Positions 10,561 through 23,982 are shown, counted from the stretch's first letter. The stretch is DNA of 64,000 bases from Chamaelirium japonicum (GCA_947650365.1 OX393550.1:95832951-95896950); one strand, 5' to 3'. The notes: generated by a model from the letters alone, not told the origin. Made by a program: numbers and translations.

Positions 10561-12509
10561 TCAAAAAAAAAACTGCACACTATCTAGCTCAGGAGTAGTG
10601 ATAAAACCACACTTCCTTGCAATATCTAGAATTACATCGTCCTCCAAAAAAGAAAGGGGAAGGGACACAGAAGGATCCGCCTGATCCATATCCAAAAGGC
10701 GCATCTTGGACCGAACAAGAGCCCGGGCCAGCACAGGATCATCCGAAGAACGCTGCAAAATCTGCCGGAAGCTCCTCCTCGCCGACTGGAGATGGGCGGC
10801 TCCCGCCGAATCTGACGAAGACTCCGGTCTCCCCTGGTCGGCGCACTGCACAGCTTCGGACATCTGCATCCCTTCCCCCTGACCTGTCACAGCCCTACTG
10901 TCGACACCAAGGTTAGGCGGATGAGGAATCCCCATGATGGGGCTATCCACATTTAAAGAAGCACCCTCCTCATGGGGGCCCAAGAGGGGGCCCCCCTCCT
11001 CCAGCCCCACATTGATTCCGTCAAGCAAAACAGTAGGAGAGGCAACGTTGTGGGCAGCAACGTGCGCCCCCTCGATGGAAAAAAGCCCAACGTCACCATT
11101 CGCGCCCAACTCCAGGTTTGAAAAAATACCTGCGTCCTGGGAGAATTGCTGCAGGGAAGGCGTACCTGGCTCCTGGCTGCTGGTCGCTCCTCCTCCCGCT
11201 GGACCCATCCCGGCAGATGGCGGACCAGGGAACCGAGGTGGCCCGATGGACGGTTGCCTGAACCGAGTGGGCTGCGATGAAACCACTGGTGGACCGAATC
11301 CCGACAGAATCACAGGCTCTCCGGAGGGCATCCGATCACTGAAGCCGTGATCCAAAGGCGACAGGTGGCCGACGGGGGGAGGAGGGAGTGTAGTGCAGTC
11401 TCCAAGCACCTGGCTGGAGAGCCGGACCCGAAACACTCCACATCCATGAGCAAATTGAACCGAGGGGGGGATCAGGACCAGCTCATAGCAGAGCATGGTG
11501 GCCTGGCAGAAACGGCGGTGGGAGATCGAGGGGAAGACGTTGTGGCACTCTCGCACCTCGTTGTAGGGGCTGAGCAGCGCCCTCAGCGAACCCTCCCCCC
11601 AGGCATCGAAGGGGAGACCGAAGACTGTCACGCGCAGCGCTGTCCTCCGCCTTCGTGAGACCGCCCCTGACAGCTCCTCCCATGGCCGGAAGGTGACGGA
11701 GACTGCTCCCAGATCCCGCACCCCCCGACCCACCTCGATCTCCAAGAACTGCCGAAAGGGGAATTCCACAAGGAACTCCCCGTTCCCAATCTCTTGCGTT
11801 GGCCACTCCCAAGACCCTTGCCAAGCGTGCCTGAGGTGACCGGACAACTCCGCCGCCGTCACCACCCTCCGAAAGACTCGGCAAACTCCGGATCTGTTCA
11901 GGACCTCCAGCATCTCCACCCTCTGGGGGTCTATCGGCAGCTCCAGAGAAGATCCCGATCCCGCAGCTCCAGAGAAGATCCCGATCCCGCAGCCGAGGAC
12001 CCGGTAGAACCGGAGGACCTAGCCATCCTGCACCGATGGGAGGTGTGCCCTACCTTCCCACAAGCAAAACAGACGAGCGGGTTCCGGCAGGCTGCAACAG
12101 TGTGGTCATACTCTCCACACCGATGGCAGCGCCGCACCTGAGGTCCTCCGCGATAAGGTCGAGGAGAGCACCCAGCCGGAACCCTAGATCTCGCGTCCCC
12201 TGAAACACTCGCGCCCCCTGTAGATCTGGCCGGCCGGCGCACTACATCAGCGAAGGAGACTCTAGGGTGGGAGATCGTCGAAGAGTGGGGTTTTGAAGCG
12301 CCCCCGAGACGCCTATCTCGGGCACGACGCTCCGCCTCCCCACCTCCAGAACCCCTCCCCCCAAGAGCGCTACCTCCTGATCATGACACGCCTCGGGAAC
12401 GCGCCGAAGAACTCAAATGGCGATGGGAATCGGGCATGGGAGACTTCCCCCTGGATCTCCCCCGGATCTCCCTGGTTCTCAAGAAGCCTCGGGATCGCCC
12501 TCTCGCCAT
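10561..12509 (-). pseudogene. LINE ORF1 (RNA-binding, CCHC knuckles), disrupted
   Basis: ORF1 proteins of plant LINEs bind element RNA. The first good ATG is at 12509 (MARGRSRGF). An in-frame TGA lies at 12381-12383. The frame then runs through SFADVV and two zinc knuckles, CHRCGEYDHTVAAC and CFACGKVGHTSHRC (near 12050-12150), before a stop at 11931-11933. The rest lies in another frame from 11919 to 10561 and includes FPFRQFLEIEVG and VTVFGLPFDAWG, followed by a long Pro/Gly/Ser-rich tail. A 26-bp tandem duplication at 11937-11962/11963-11988 accounts exactly for the frame change. The order knuckle-then-DUF4283-like is unusual, since the DUF4283-type domain often comes first; the domain naming is tentative. 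Confidence 0.8.
11937..11988. repeat. 26-bp tandem duplication inside LINE ORF1
   Basis: The unit GCAGCTCCAGAGAAGATCCC plus GATCCC occurs twice back to back (11937-11962 and 11963-11988) without a mismatch. Because 26 is not a multiple of three, one extra copy shifts the ORF1 frame. Confidence 0.95.
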
Positions 12510-12536
12510 CTTCCCCCCCCAAACCCCCCTTCCTTC

Positions 12537-12772
12537 AATCCTCTAGACTTATTAAATGTGCTCTTCAAATTAACGATTAAAATGGACGGTCGATAAAGCC
12601 TTTTAGTTTTGATGTAGTTAAAGGCTTTAGAATGTTCTAATTTTTTGTGGACGTGCTATCTAGGATAAGATGATTATGATCACAAAAATTCAAAAAAATT
12701 TGAAGCCTCTATCTAATGGTTTTGAATATCGGTGTAAAAAATTGAGTGCAAAAACAGTGTCCATTGAACCTG

Positions 12773-12776
<4 letters not shown>
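12537..12776. mobile_element. Foldback element D, right arm
   Basis: It begins with the LINE target duplication, continues through the core CAAATTAACGATTAAAATGG, then mirrors the left arm: a decayed module (12630-12715) and ATCGGTGTAAAAAATTGAGT ... CAGTGTCCATTG before GAACCTGACCC and (TA)n. Joined to 6596-6763 it forms a ~390-bp palindromic element. Confidence 0.8.

Positions 12777-12856
<80 letters not shown>
12777..12856. repeat. (TA)n tract between foldback elements D and B1
   Basis: 80 bp of pure TA with no other sequence between the two neighbouring elements. Confidence 0.95.
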
Positions 12857-12858
<2 letters not shown>

Positions 12859-13204
12859 AGGATCAGATGACCCAGCAAATAACCCAGCACCCTTTGATGC
12901 ACGTAGAGGTTTTAGAATGGATCGATTTTTTGTAGACATGTTGTCTATGGTATGTTGATCATCCTCACAAAAAATCAGCCCATTCTAAAACCTCTAGGGC
13001 ATCAAATGCGATCTTCAAATCAACGGTTAAAATTGACAGTAAAAAACCGTTGATTTGAAGAGCGCATTTGATCCACCTAGAGGTTTTAGAATGGGCTGAT
13101 TTTTTGTGAGGATGATAAACATGCCATAGACAACATGTCTACAAAAAATCAGCCCATTTTAAAACCTTTAGGTGCATCAAAGGGTGCTGGGTTAACCGAT
13201 CCCG

Positions 13205-13208
<4 letters not shown>
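12857..13208. mobile_element. Foldback element, family B copy 1
   Basis: The ends GGATCAGATGACCCAGC and GCTGGGTTAACCGATCCCGACCC are inverted. Each arm holds a module made of GAGGTTTTAGAATGGnnnGATTTTTTGT and its inverse around GATGATCAACAT-type sequence (12904-12998 and 13079-13173). The centre is CAAATCAACGGTTAAAATTG ... AACCGTTGATTTG. The element is a near-complete palindrome with no ORF. Confidence 0.85.

Positions 13209-13266
<58 letters not shown>
13209..13266. repeat. (TA)n tract between B1 and A1
   Basis: Pure TA, 58 bp. Confidence 0.95.
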
Positions 13267-13269
<3 letters not shown>

Positions 13270-13665
13270 GAATGGGATGCTGCCTATCAAAGCAGCGTTT
13301 TTTGCTGCTTTGATACATTGTTTGACCATCCTAGAAGTTTTGGAATTTGATGAATTTTGGTGAGGGTGTTGTCTAGGGTAAGATGATCATTCTCACAAAT
13401 TTTCATCAAATTCCAAAACTTCTAAGAGGGTCAAATGGTCGAAGCAAAATCTGAAAAATCTGCAGTCACCGTTAAAATCTGCAGATTTTGCTTCAACCAT
13501 TTGACCCACTTAGAAGTTTTGGAATTTGATGAAAATTTGTGAGGATGATCATCTTACCCTAGACAACACCCTCACCAAATTTCATCAAATTCCAAAACTT
13601 CTAGGATGGTCAAACAATGTATCAAAGCAGCAAAAAACGCTGCTTTGATAGGCAGCATCCCATTC

Positions 13666-13668
<3 letters not shown>
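13267..13668. mobile_element. Foldback element, family A copy 1
   Basis: A ~402-bp palindrome that opens GAGGAATGGGATGCTGCC and closes GGCAGCATCCCATTCCTC. The outer arm folds on itself (CTATCAAAGCAGC ... GCTGCTTTGATA). Inner modules use TAGAAGTTTTGGAATTTGAT with its inverse (13330-13424, 13509-13604). The centre carries CTGCAGTCACCGTTAAAAT. The arms differ at only a few sites over ~195 bp. Confidence 0.88.

Positions 13669-13751
<83 letters not shown>
13669..13751. repeat. (TA)n tract between A1 and C1
   Basis: Pure TA, 83 bp. Confidence 0.95.
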
Positions 13752-14023
<272 letters not shown>

Positions 14024-14419
14024 GGGTCAGGATCGGATGACCCAGCAAAATTTTGACCCATTAATAACCCAGCACCCTTTGAGGCACCTAGAGGTTTTAG
14101 AATGGGTTGATTTTTTGTAGACATGTTGTCTATGATATGTTGATCATCCTCACAAAAAATCAGCCCATTCTAAAACCTCTAGATGCATCAAAGGGTGCTC
14201 TTCAAATCAACGGTTAAAATTGACAGTGAAAAACCGTTGATTTGAAGTGCGCATTTGATGCACTTAGAGGTTTTAGAATGGGCTGATTTTTTGTGAGGAT
14301 GATCAACATATCATAGACAACATGCCTACAAGAAATCAGCCCATTCTATAACCTCTAAGTGCCTCAAAGGGTGCTGGGTTATTAATGGGTCAAATTTTGC
14401 TGGGTCATCCGATCCTGAC

Positions 14420-14421
<2 letters not shown>
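14024..14421. mobile_element. Foldback element, family B copy 2
   Basis: A ~398-bp palindrome with ends GGGTCAGGATCGGATGACCC and its inverse. It has the two modules of copy B1 (14090-14182, 14270-14360) and the centre CAAATCAACGGTTAAAATTG. It keeps an extra terminal stretch (CAAAATTTTGACCCATTAAT) that B1 lacks, so B1 appears to be a slightly deleted form. Confidence 0.88.

Positions 14422-14495
<74 letters not shown>
14422..14495. repeat. (TA)n tract between B2 and A2
   Basis: Pure TA, 74 bp. Confidence 0.95.
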
Positions 14496-14498
<3 letters not shown>

Positions 14499-14889
14499 GA
14501 ATGGGATGCTGCCTATCAAAGCAGCATTTTTTGCTGTTTTGAGACATTGTTTGACCATCCTAGAAGTTTTGGAATTTGATGAAATTTGGTGAGGGTGTTG
14601 TCTAGGGTAAGATGATCATCCTCACAAATTTTCATCAAATTCCAAAACTTCTAGGGGGTTCAAATGGTCGAAGCAAAATCAGTCGTCTGCAGTCACCGTT
14701 AAAATCTGCAGCATTTTGCTTCGACCATTTGACCCTCTTAGAAGTTTTGGAATTTGATGAAAATTTGTGAGGATGATCATCTTACCCTAGACAACACCCT
14801 CACCAAATTTCATCAAATTCCAAAACTTCTAGAATGGTCAAACAATGTCTCAAAGCAGCAAAAACGCTGCTTTGATAGGCAGCATCCCG
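14496..14889. mobile_element. Foldback element, family A copy 2
   Basis: Same architecture as A1 (modules 14561-14654 and 14739-14832). The right terminus is shortened to GCAGCATCCCG and abuts element C2 without a (TA)n spacer. Confidence 0.85.
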
Positions 14890-15967
<1,078 letters not shown>

Positions 15968-16092
15968 TGAGGGAGAGATTGTTGGGTCAGTCCCACATCG
16001 GCTAGGGAGGTAGGCGACGGTGTCTACTCTTCATGAACCGTCTATGGACCTCCTCTTACGATCCGGGTTTTAGGATGAGAGGATACCTAACA
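15968..16092 (+). repeat. TRIM-type LTR with polypurine tract (family 2)
   Basis: GAGGGAGAGAT (polypurine tract, ending 15979) is followed by TGTTGGGTCAGTCCCACATCGG. The LTR closes at CCTAACA (16092), ~113 bp. It matches the minus-strand LTR at 31369-31484, including CTTACGATC(C/T)GGGTTTT and GATA(C/T)CTAACA. Confidence 0.65.
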
Positions 16093-16470
16093 TCGTACTC
16101 GACCCTACCGGCCACTCCCCGAACGACACAGATGCCACGTGTCTTCGGGGATACCCAAAGAAATCAGTAATCTCCACAAGCCATGGTTGGGTGCCAAAAT
16201 TGGGAGCCTATGTTGAGTTTGAAACACTCCAAAATCAAAGATCACGGATGGTGGATCTTTTACAAAGCTGGTGAGTAGTTAGCAGGGACCACTTGCCTTT
16301 TCCTGACTGCAACAGATCTACCTTAACACACCTTTTGTGGGTGGCAGGTGCACCACCCACGCTTCACTTGCCTCACTTGTAATGGGGGTAGGATGCCATG
16401 TCCCGTGCTTGCGGTATGTTGTGCTTGCGACATGCCGGACGGTGAGATTCCTCCCCTCCTCCTCAATGAT
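16093..16470. other. Unassigned non-coding stretch
   Basis: May be the rest of the TRIM neighbourhood. No coding or repeat boundary is recognised. Confidence 0.4.
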
Positions 16471-16760
16471 TAGGGTTGCAACTCGGACGGATTGGGTCGG
16501 GTTAGTGATCAATCTAAGGTAGTAGAACCCTCAGCCCATAACCCAATCCAACCCAATCTTCAACCCATGTTCGTTGTCCAATCCAGACCCAGCCCATAAA
16601 GAAATTTTTAAGCTCGGATTGTACTCTGGTCAGCGCAAGATGATGGGTCGGATCAGGTTGTGGGGGTTCGGATAATGATTATTTTATTACGTCTGATTGA
16701 AGTTTTGAACTTTAAAGTGCAAAATAATAAGAAAGGAAGGCGGACTGGATTGTTTTTGTT
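16471..16760. repeat. Dispersed element, copy 1 (hAT-like left end)
   Basis: It begins TAGGGTTGCAACTCGG, as does the copy at 32514. Both copies run through AACCCAATCC-rich sequence to GGTTTTGAA.TTTAAA..GCAAAA about 250 bp later. A right TIR was not found, so both copies seem truncated at the same point. Confidence 0.55.
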
Positions 16761-16976
16761 CCAGTAAACTATTTCTCCAGATGCTCAGTGATGCAGCTAG
16801 CTGAATGATTTACTGAAGAGTAGAGAGCTTTCCGATCTAAACTTTGCACCTCGCCACGGCCCGTGCATGTCACCCATTTTCTTTTTACACACCGTCCGAT
16901 TGCTCTTTTTTGTCGGAGGAACTTTTTTTTTTTCCAAAAGAAGCATAACTATCTCTAATTCTTGCCAAAAAGATGT

Positions 16977-17205
16977 CTTTTTTTTTTTTGACATCGACCG
17001 GCTTGTGGCTCATTGGTTTGATTCATGCATGTCTTTTTCGTTTTTTCTTTTTCGACATTGGCGGATATCTTGAAACCTTTCGGATTTGAACTAAATCCTT
17101 TGGAAATATGTACACGAAAGTTTTCCAACACTCATGTTTTGCAACACACCATCACCAAAGTATTAGTTGCTTACCAACTACCCGATCCCCTGGTCGGTAG
17201 ATCCA
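16977..17205 (-). mobile_element. tRNA-derived SINE, copy 1 (diverged)
   Basis: On the minus strand the head GGGTAGTTGGTAAGCAAC (A-box TGGTAAGCAAC at 17176-17165) matches the SINE at 32143-32355. The body shares TTTCCA.AGG.ATTTGTTC.A.TC and ends in an A-rich tail (poly-T on plus). The B-box is decayed. Confidence 0.5.
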
Positions 17206-17520
17206 TACATGTCTTGAAACAAGATTCATGGGATATATAAGGTGGCATGTTGCACCCAATCAGATCAGATCCTAGGGTCGGGTTGGGTCGGTTTCGACTC
17301 GTCTAAGTTCGAACCGATTGTGCAATCATCGTGCGGCTGTGATCCTGTGATGCAGGTCAGGCCCACGCGAGTCTCGCGACTGGCCCCACCGGCCTGAGGT
17401 ATGAGTTATGAACTCGTCTGCTGCCACCCTATCCTCATTCGTGCATCGGGTCATAGTGTCCTAACACACGTGTTCCTATTTCTTCCCATAAACCAACAGG
17501 CTGCTCGTGGTTTTTCCGAC

Positions 17521-17522
<2 letters not shown>
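17206..17522. other. Unassigned non-coding stretch
   Basis: Contains a short GGTCGGGTTGGGTCGG remnant of the CGGGT-rich MITE type (17275-17290). No gene is seen. Confidence 0.4.

Positions 17523-17589
<67 letters not shown>
17523..17589. repeat. (GA)n microsatellite
   Basis: 67 bp of uninterrupted GA. Confidence 0.95.
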
Positions 17590-17592
<3 letters not shown>

Positions 17593-17973
17593 ATAATCTT
17601 TTTTCTTTTTTTTTTGGAAGAAAAATTAAAGAAAAAAAGAGAGGAAAAGTTTGGGAAAGAATAGAGAGGGGATGATGGGCGGTGGGGACAGCGGTGGTGG
17701 GGAATGGTTGCTCCCCCGCATAGGGGCCCACACCACAAGGGGGGGGCAATGATGAGTGCGGATGGTGGTGGAGATTTGGTGGGAAGTTGCTTTCCTGAAA
17801 AAATAATAAATAAAATAGAGATGGTAGTTTAATATATTATTAGAGATAATTCTGTGTGTTGTCATTATTAGGAGGCCCTATGGACCCCACCCCCAAAACC
17901 AACACCAAAAAAGATCCTTATAATAAGTTTCATGCAAGTCTCGTATTGCATTAGTTTGCTCTTAAAATCCTTT

Positions 17974-17975
<2 letters not shown>
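17590..17975. other. Unassigned non-coding stretch
   Basis: Purine-rich then G-rich sequence. No coding signal. Confidence 0.4.

Positions 17976-18018
<43 letters not shown>
17976..18018. repeat. (TA)n tract
   Basis: Pure TA, 43 bp, left flank of element G. Confidence 0.95.

Positions 18019-19072
<1,054 letters not shown>

Positions 19073-19123
<51 letters not shown>
19073..19123. repeat. (TA)n tract between E and C4
   Basis: 51 bp of pure TA. Confidence 0.95.
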
Positions 19124-19126
<3 letters not shown>

Positions 19127-19272
19127 GCATGCTATAATGCGGCATGCGGTACGTGCGGCACTGCACCGCAGCCTCTGATGCACGCGTTGCATGCATGCGA
19201 TGCACGTAGCAGTGCATCAAACGGCTACTATACGGTGCCGCACTTACCGCATGCCGCATAATAGCATGCCCC
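19124..19272. mobile_element. GC-rich foldback element, family C copy 4
   Basis: GGGGCATGCTATAATGCGGC at the left is mirrored by GCCGCATAATAGCATGCCCC at the right. The interior carries the family C hairpins. The right flank retains only TATA before the next repeat chain. Confidence 0.85.
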
Positions 19273-19276
19273 TATA

Positions 19277-20249
19277 GGTTTCAGAACTTGATGGAACTTG
19301 GTACGCATGCTACCTATGTCATGTTGATCATCCTCACCAAAATTTATCAAATTCTAAAACCTCTAGAGGCATAAAATTTGATAATCAAATTAACGGTTTT
19401 TATGAACGATCGGTAAATCTTCTAACATTTGATAGCTGTAGAGGTTTTAGAATTTGATGAATTTGGTGAGGATGATCAACATGGCATAGGTAGCAAGCCT
19501 ACCAAGTTTCATCAAATTTTGAAACCTCTAGGTTTTTAGGTGCGTCAAATGATTATCTTCAAATTAACGATTAACATGGACGGTGGATAAAGTTTTTCTC
19601 ATTTGACGCACCTAGAAATTTTAGAATATTCTAATTTTTTTTTGGACTTGTTATCTAATGGAAGGTGATCATCCTCACAAGATTTCAGCAAATTTTAAAA
19701 CCTCTGTGAGCATCTATTGATGTGTTATCACCAAAAATATTGGTTGTTGATCCTGTGAGATATGAGATAGCTTATGAGAAACCCATCTAGAGGTTTTACA
19801 ATTTGATAAAAATTGGTGGGCAAACTCTCTATGGCAAGTTGATTATCCTCACAAAAAATCATCAAATTCTAAAACCTCTAGATAGGTTGGTGGTCTATTT
19901 CGACGAAATGGGAGGCGCCCATCTGATGCCCCTAGGAGCTTTAGAATGTACTGATTTTTTAAGAGCATAAGTATCTTACCTAGATAGAATACCCACAAAA
20001 AATCAGCGCATTCTATAACTTTTAGAGGCATCAAATGTTATATTTTAGATTAATGACTACAACGGACATTCGATAAAACTTATAACATTTGATGCCTTCA
20101 GGAGTTTTGAATGTGCTGATTTTTTGTCAGTGTTCTATCTAAGGTAAGGTGTTTATGCCCACAAAAAATCAGCACTTTCTAAAACTACTAAGGGCTTCAA
20201 ATGGCTGCCTGGTCATTCGTTGAAATAGATTGTCAGCTCATTTCCAGGT

Positions 20250-20252
<3 letters not shown>
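19277..20252. repeat. Chain of nested-palindrome modules
   Basis: At least six modules of the type GGTTTTAGAATTTGATGAA ... TTCATCAAATTCTAAAACC occur (about 19280-19362, 19438-19531, 19614-19707, 19789-19882, 19930-20018, 20100-20190). AACGGTT/ATTAACGATTAACATGGACG cores lie between several of them. They look like several foldback elements nested or fused, one being the right half of element G. Confidence 0.7.

Positions 20253-20339
<87 letters not shown>
20253..20339. repeat. Compound (CT)n(TA)n tract
   Basis: 40 bp of CT then 47 bp of TA, closing the module chain on the right in the same orientation as the right flank of element C3. Confidence 0.95.
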
Positions 20340-20340
<1 letters not shown>

Positions 20341-21014
20341 CCGAAGTTTTTTAAATTTATATTTTCTGCAATCGACTGAATCCAAACGCTATTTTGCACG
20401 AAAAACAATTTGAATTTACTTCAGACAGATGAATTAAAATCACAAAACAATTTGAAATTCTTTTCTATATATTTTTAACAAAAGGAGAAAAGTAATTTGT
20501 CAACCGAACAAATAGTTGTTCTTTTTTACCAGATTGTTGTTCTTTATGTGCGGATATATTTGAATTTGTTTGACACAGTTAAATATATTATGAGAAAATT
20601 TATATTTAAAAATTATTAATATAAGCTATAATCAATTTGTAATTATTGCATGTTATCATAATTATTACTTTTTGCTATCAGATTGTTACCCTTTACCAAA
20701 TGTTATACTTTGCTATTGGGTTGTTATTCTTGATATATAAGGGTGAAATCGGTTTCTTAGTAAATCTTCAGGAGGGACGGACCCAATGTAGTCGTCATGA
20801 GCAGGCTGGTTGGGACCTAACGGCAAAGCACATCAAATGGCTAAGGGTGGCCTCCGATCCACCATGCAACCTTGATCTTTGCTTGCGTTAATTGCCACCT
20901 CCACCACCACCATCGTCTAGACCATTGCAATCATGTCGTGTTGCGACGACACCACTATTCATGGTGACCATCATCACTGCCAGCACCATCGTCAAAACCG
21001 TTGACGTTACTTGC
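20340..21014. other. Unassigned AT-rich then CCACC-rich non-coding stretch
   Basis: No gene. A short CCACCTCCACCACCACCATC run lies at 20892-20915. Confidence 0.4.
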
Positions 21015-21561
21015 TAGGGGTGCAACTTGGGTCGGTTTGATTCGGATTTGACCCAATCGGAAACCAAACCAAACTAGTTTGGTTCAACCATATTGAAACC
21101 CAAACTAATCCGAGTTGGACATATGTAGACCCGAACCAACCCGACCCACACTAACATCGGGGTCGGATCTCATTAATTGGTCTAAAAAAAATAATAATTA
21201 TTGGCTATCTACTATCAAGTTAAAGGTTCACATTAGACTTTAGACTTTAGCCACATATAGGATTCTCTTGGTATTTGATTCAATGCTAACTCGTGTGCTA
21301 CTGTGATGTAACCCCCAAGTCCTATCCCGTGACGTATTCGTGTGGACTTATCACAAATGTTGACTACTATATGTGAGTTCGGATCTTCATTTTGGTCGGG
21401 TCTATTCAAGCCCCCAATAGCTAGGTGTTGACTCATATTTAGTCGGATTTATAAAATTGAGACCCGAACCAACCCATTTAATCAAAATATTCAAACCAAC
21501 CCGACCCATTTAGGCCGGGTTAGGTTGTTCTCAGTTTTGCCCGATCCAAGCTGCATCCCTA
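21015..21561. mobile_element. hAT-like MITE, CGGGT-type interior
   Basis: The ends TAGGGGTGCAACTTGGGTCG and its inverse (CCGATCCAAGCTGCATCCCTA) match over ~20 bp with four differences. The interior is rich in ACCCGAACCAACCCGAC. An 8-bp duplication is not evident (TTACTTGC against CCCAAAAA), so it is old or rearranged. Confidence 0.65.
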
Positions 21562-21731
21562 CCCAAAAATATAACATAAGGGATAGCAACTCAAATAGCC
21601 AATTTACGGAGCTATAACACAAAATTAGTCTTTAAAATGTTACGACTTGCTTACAAATTAACACATATCAACCATTAAGCTACATCAATTAATAAAGTGA
21701 TATCATATGTTCCTGACGTGACATCAAGTTA

Positions 21732-22226
21732 CTTAGGGGGGTGTTTGGTATCAATCTGGAACGGTCTATTTCTATTTTCAGTTTCATATTTTAAAACTAA
21801 CGGATAGTATTTGTTCTGGTTGAATAAGGGGGTGTTTGGCTTCGTTTCGGAACCCTTCGTTTCTATTCTTAGCTCTAGATTTTGAAAGTAACGGATAGTA
21901 TGTGTTTCGGTGGAATGAAGGAGTTAGGAGTGAGAATTTATCACTCCGTGCATTTTCTAAGCGAATCCAGAACCATTGAATTATATTAGAAATAGTAATT
22001 GACGAAAATACCCTCTTCTAGATAAGGATTAAGCGGAACAATTGTTCCGCATGCTAAATCCCCCCATTAAGGGCTTGGGAACGATAATATCTCACTCCGT
22101 GCATTTCTATGCTAACCAAAACGCTGAATCATCGATTTACATTAGAAATAGTAATTGACGAGAATACCCTCTTCTGGATGAGGATTAATCGGAACAATTG
22201 TTCCTCGTGCCTTAACACCCCCTAAG
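21732..22226. mobile_element. MITE with GGGGGTGTTTGG-type ends
   Basis: Left CTTAGGGGGGTGTTTGG and right inverse CTTAGGGGGTGTT are inverted repeats. Inside, two half-units repeat (CACTCCGTGCATTT at about 21940 and 22094; ATTAGAAATAGTAATTGACG at 21984 and 22142). No precise target duplication was resolved. Tourist/PIF-like by end sequence only. Confidence 0.55.
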
Positions 22227-23310
22227 CATCCAATTGAAATTTACAACACATTAAACTATGCCAACACTTATAGACACTCACATACTACATAATTGATTCC
22301 CGGGTAGTTCCGTTTCTACCGAACTCCAGTCCAGATCCGAACCAACTTGCATCGGGTCTACAACATCTGGAACAAGACCCGACAAATGATCGTTAAAAAT
22401 CCGAACCAAATAGATATATTGAGTTCTGATTAGATCTGTTCTCGCTCGTCCCGAACTAAATTGAACCAGCAATTGCACCTTTTTATGTAATTGAAGCATA
22501 TATATTTTAAAATTAAAAAAAAAAAAAGTATTCTGGATGCCAATATTGCATACCAAGTGGCTTGATTGGGATTGCAATTTTTTTAATGCATTCACAACAT
22601 TATATCTTAACTTGTACCAAATTGTCCCACTCCCATATTTTTCCATTCTTAATTCTCAGGTCTGGTTTTGTATGTTCACCATGAGGAAAGGAGGTATAGT
22701 GGGCTTTACTACCCTTTACTTTGGGGGTCCAAAAAATAAAAACTCTATAAGAGTTGAAAGTCCCGAAAAAACGACACATCAAACAATTAGCAATTCGAGT
22801 TAGAAGTTGAATAGCCTTGAGACCGCATACTCCCTCCCCCACCCCCCCACCCCCCCCCCCCCCGTGAGGTCACATCCTAGTTGGAATTCGACCCCGCATA
22901 CAAAAGATTGTATAATCAAATTCTGTGGCGGTGGGTCTTCCTTCTATTTTGCATTAATCGGTTTCCTCGTGATTTTCTCTTGCAAATGTTGTGATCTTCA
23001 CTAATTAGATCGCCCATTAGAACTTGAAAGTCTCGAAATCTTCTCCAAGGTTTGTTGGAACTCAAAGTAGTCATCTAAACCTTAAATCTCACTTTCTTTC
23101 CATCAATGAAACCCTAGAAATTGGTCGCCAGATTGTGTATCTATGCAAGTATGTGCTTGTATCATGCTCCCTAGATGTGCAAGTACGTTCACAGCATATT
23201 TTTATTCGAGCGATTCATTTGTGCCGACTGTGGGGGAAATTTCCGAACCGAGTTGACTTGGAACCCCACCCCACAGCCTTGATTGAATGTGGATGGTGTG
23301 TGTGATGAGA

Positions 23311-23313
<3 letters not shown>
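22227..23313. other. Unassigned non-coding stretch
   Basis: No gene. It contains a C-rich run at 22836-22863. ORFs up to ~120 codons here carry no recognisable motif. Confidence 0.45.

Positions 23314-23382
<69 letters not shown>
23314..23382. repeat. (GA)n microsatellite
   Basis: ~69 bp of GA. Confidence 0.95.
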
Positions 23383-23386
<4 letters not shown>

Positions 23387-23705
23387 ACAAGAGAAGTTGT
23401 CAAAGTTTGGTTTTACGACCTACGTCTCCGGGCGAGATGTGCCACTTGATATTCACTATAATATAACTAAAAGAGGGGTTAGCGTTCTCTCGACAGGTCG
23501 AGAGAAGCTTCTTGCAATGGGGTTGCACGGAGCAACTAGAAAATAATTAGAAAGAATAAGGGAGCTCTAGCTCTGGAATCCCCTCCTTAACTAATCAATG
23601 AATCAACCCTTTTTGTATACCATAGGGGTGCTTTTATAGCTGAAATATGTGTTGATATGATTGTGATGAGGTGGCATCGGGCTTGGGTTTTCATGCGGGG
23701 AGATC
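23383..23705. other. Unassigned non-coding stretch
   Basis: Nothing recognised between the (GA)n tract and the tandem repeats that follow. Confidence 0.4.
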
Positions 23706-23709
23706 TCGT

Positions 23710-23970
23710 CCCCCTCCACTCCAAAACTGATTGGGGGGAGATCCCGGCCCCCTCCTCTCCAAAACCGACAGGTGGGAGGGGGGAGATCCAATCAAGAGAG
23801 GAGGAGGGGCCTTTGTGCCATGATAGTCGAAAGAGAGAGGAAGGAGCAAGAAACCCTTCCCCCTCCTCTTCAAAACCGACAGGGGGAGGGGAGAGATCCA
23901 ATCAAGAGAGGAGGTGGGGCCTTTGTGCCTTGACAAACAAGAGAGAGAGTGGAAGGAGCAAGAAATCCTT
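23710..23970 (+). repeat. Tandem repeat, ~112-bp unit
   Basis: CCCCCTCCTCTCCAAAACCG starts at about 23748 and recurs at about 23860, with a shorter related start at 23710. The shared body includes GGGAGATCCAATCAAGAGAG and GGGGCCTTTGTGCC. Confidence 0.8.
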
Positions 23971-23982
23971 CATGGAGCGAAG

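Larger units (their letters stand above)
6764..12536 (-). mobile_element. Full-length L1-type LINE retrotransposon
   Basis: The ~5.77-kb element reads on the minus strand. Poly-T at 6764-6774 is its 3' poly-A tail, preceded by a tail sequence ending GGAGGGGTTCTC. The 5' end is at about 12536 (GAAGGAAGGGG). The 14-bp duplication AATCCTCTAGACTT at 6750-6763 and 12537-12550 flanks it (two terminal Ts may belong to the tail). It has ORF1 (CCHC) and ORF2 (APE endonuclease, RT, zf-RVT) in the expected order with a ~95-bp spacer and no RNase H domain. It landed inside foldback element D. Both ORFs are broken, so it is not autonomous now. Confidence 0.92.
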
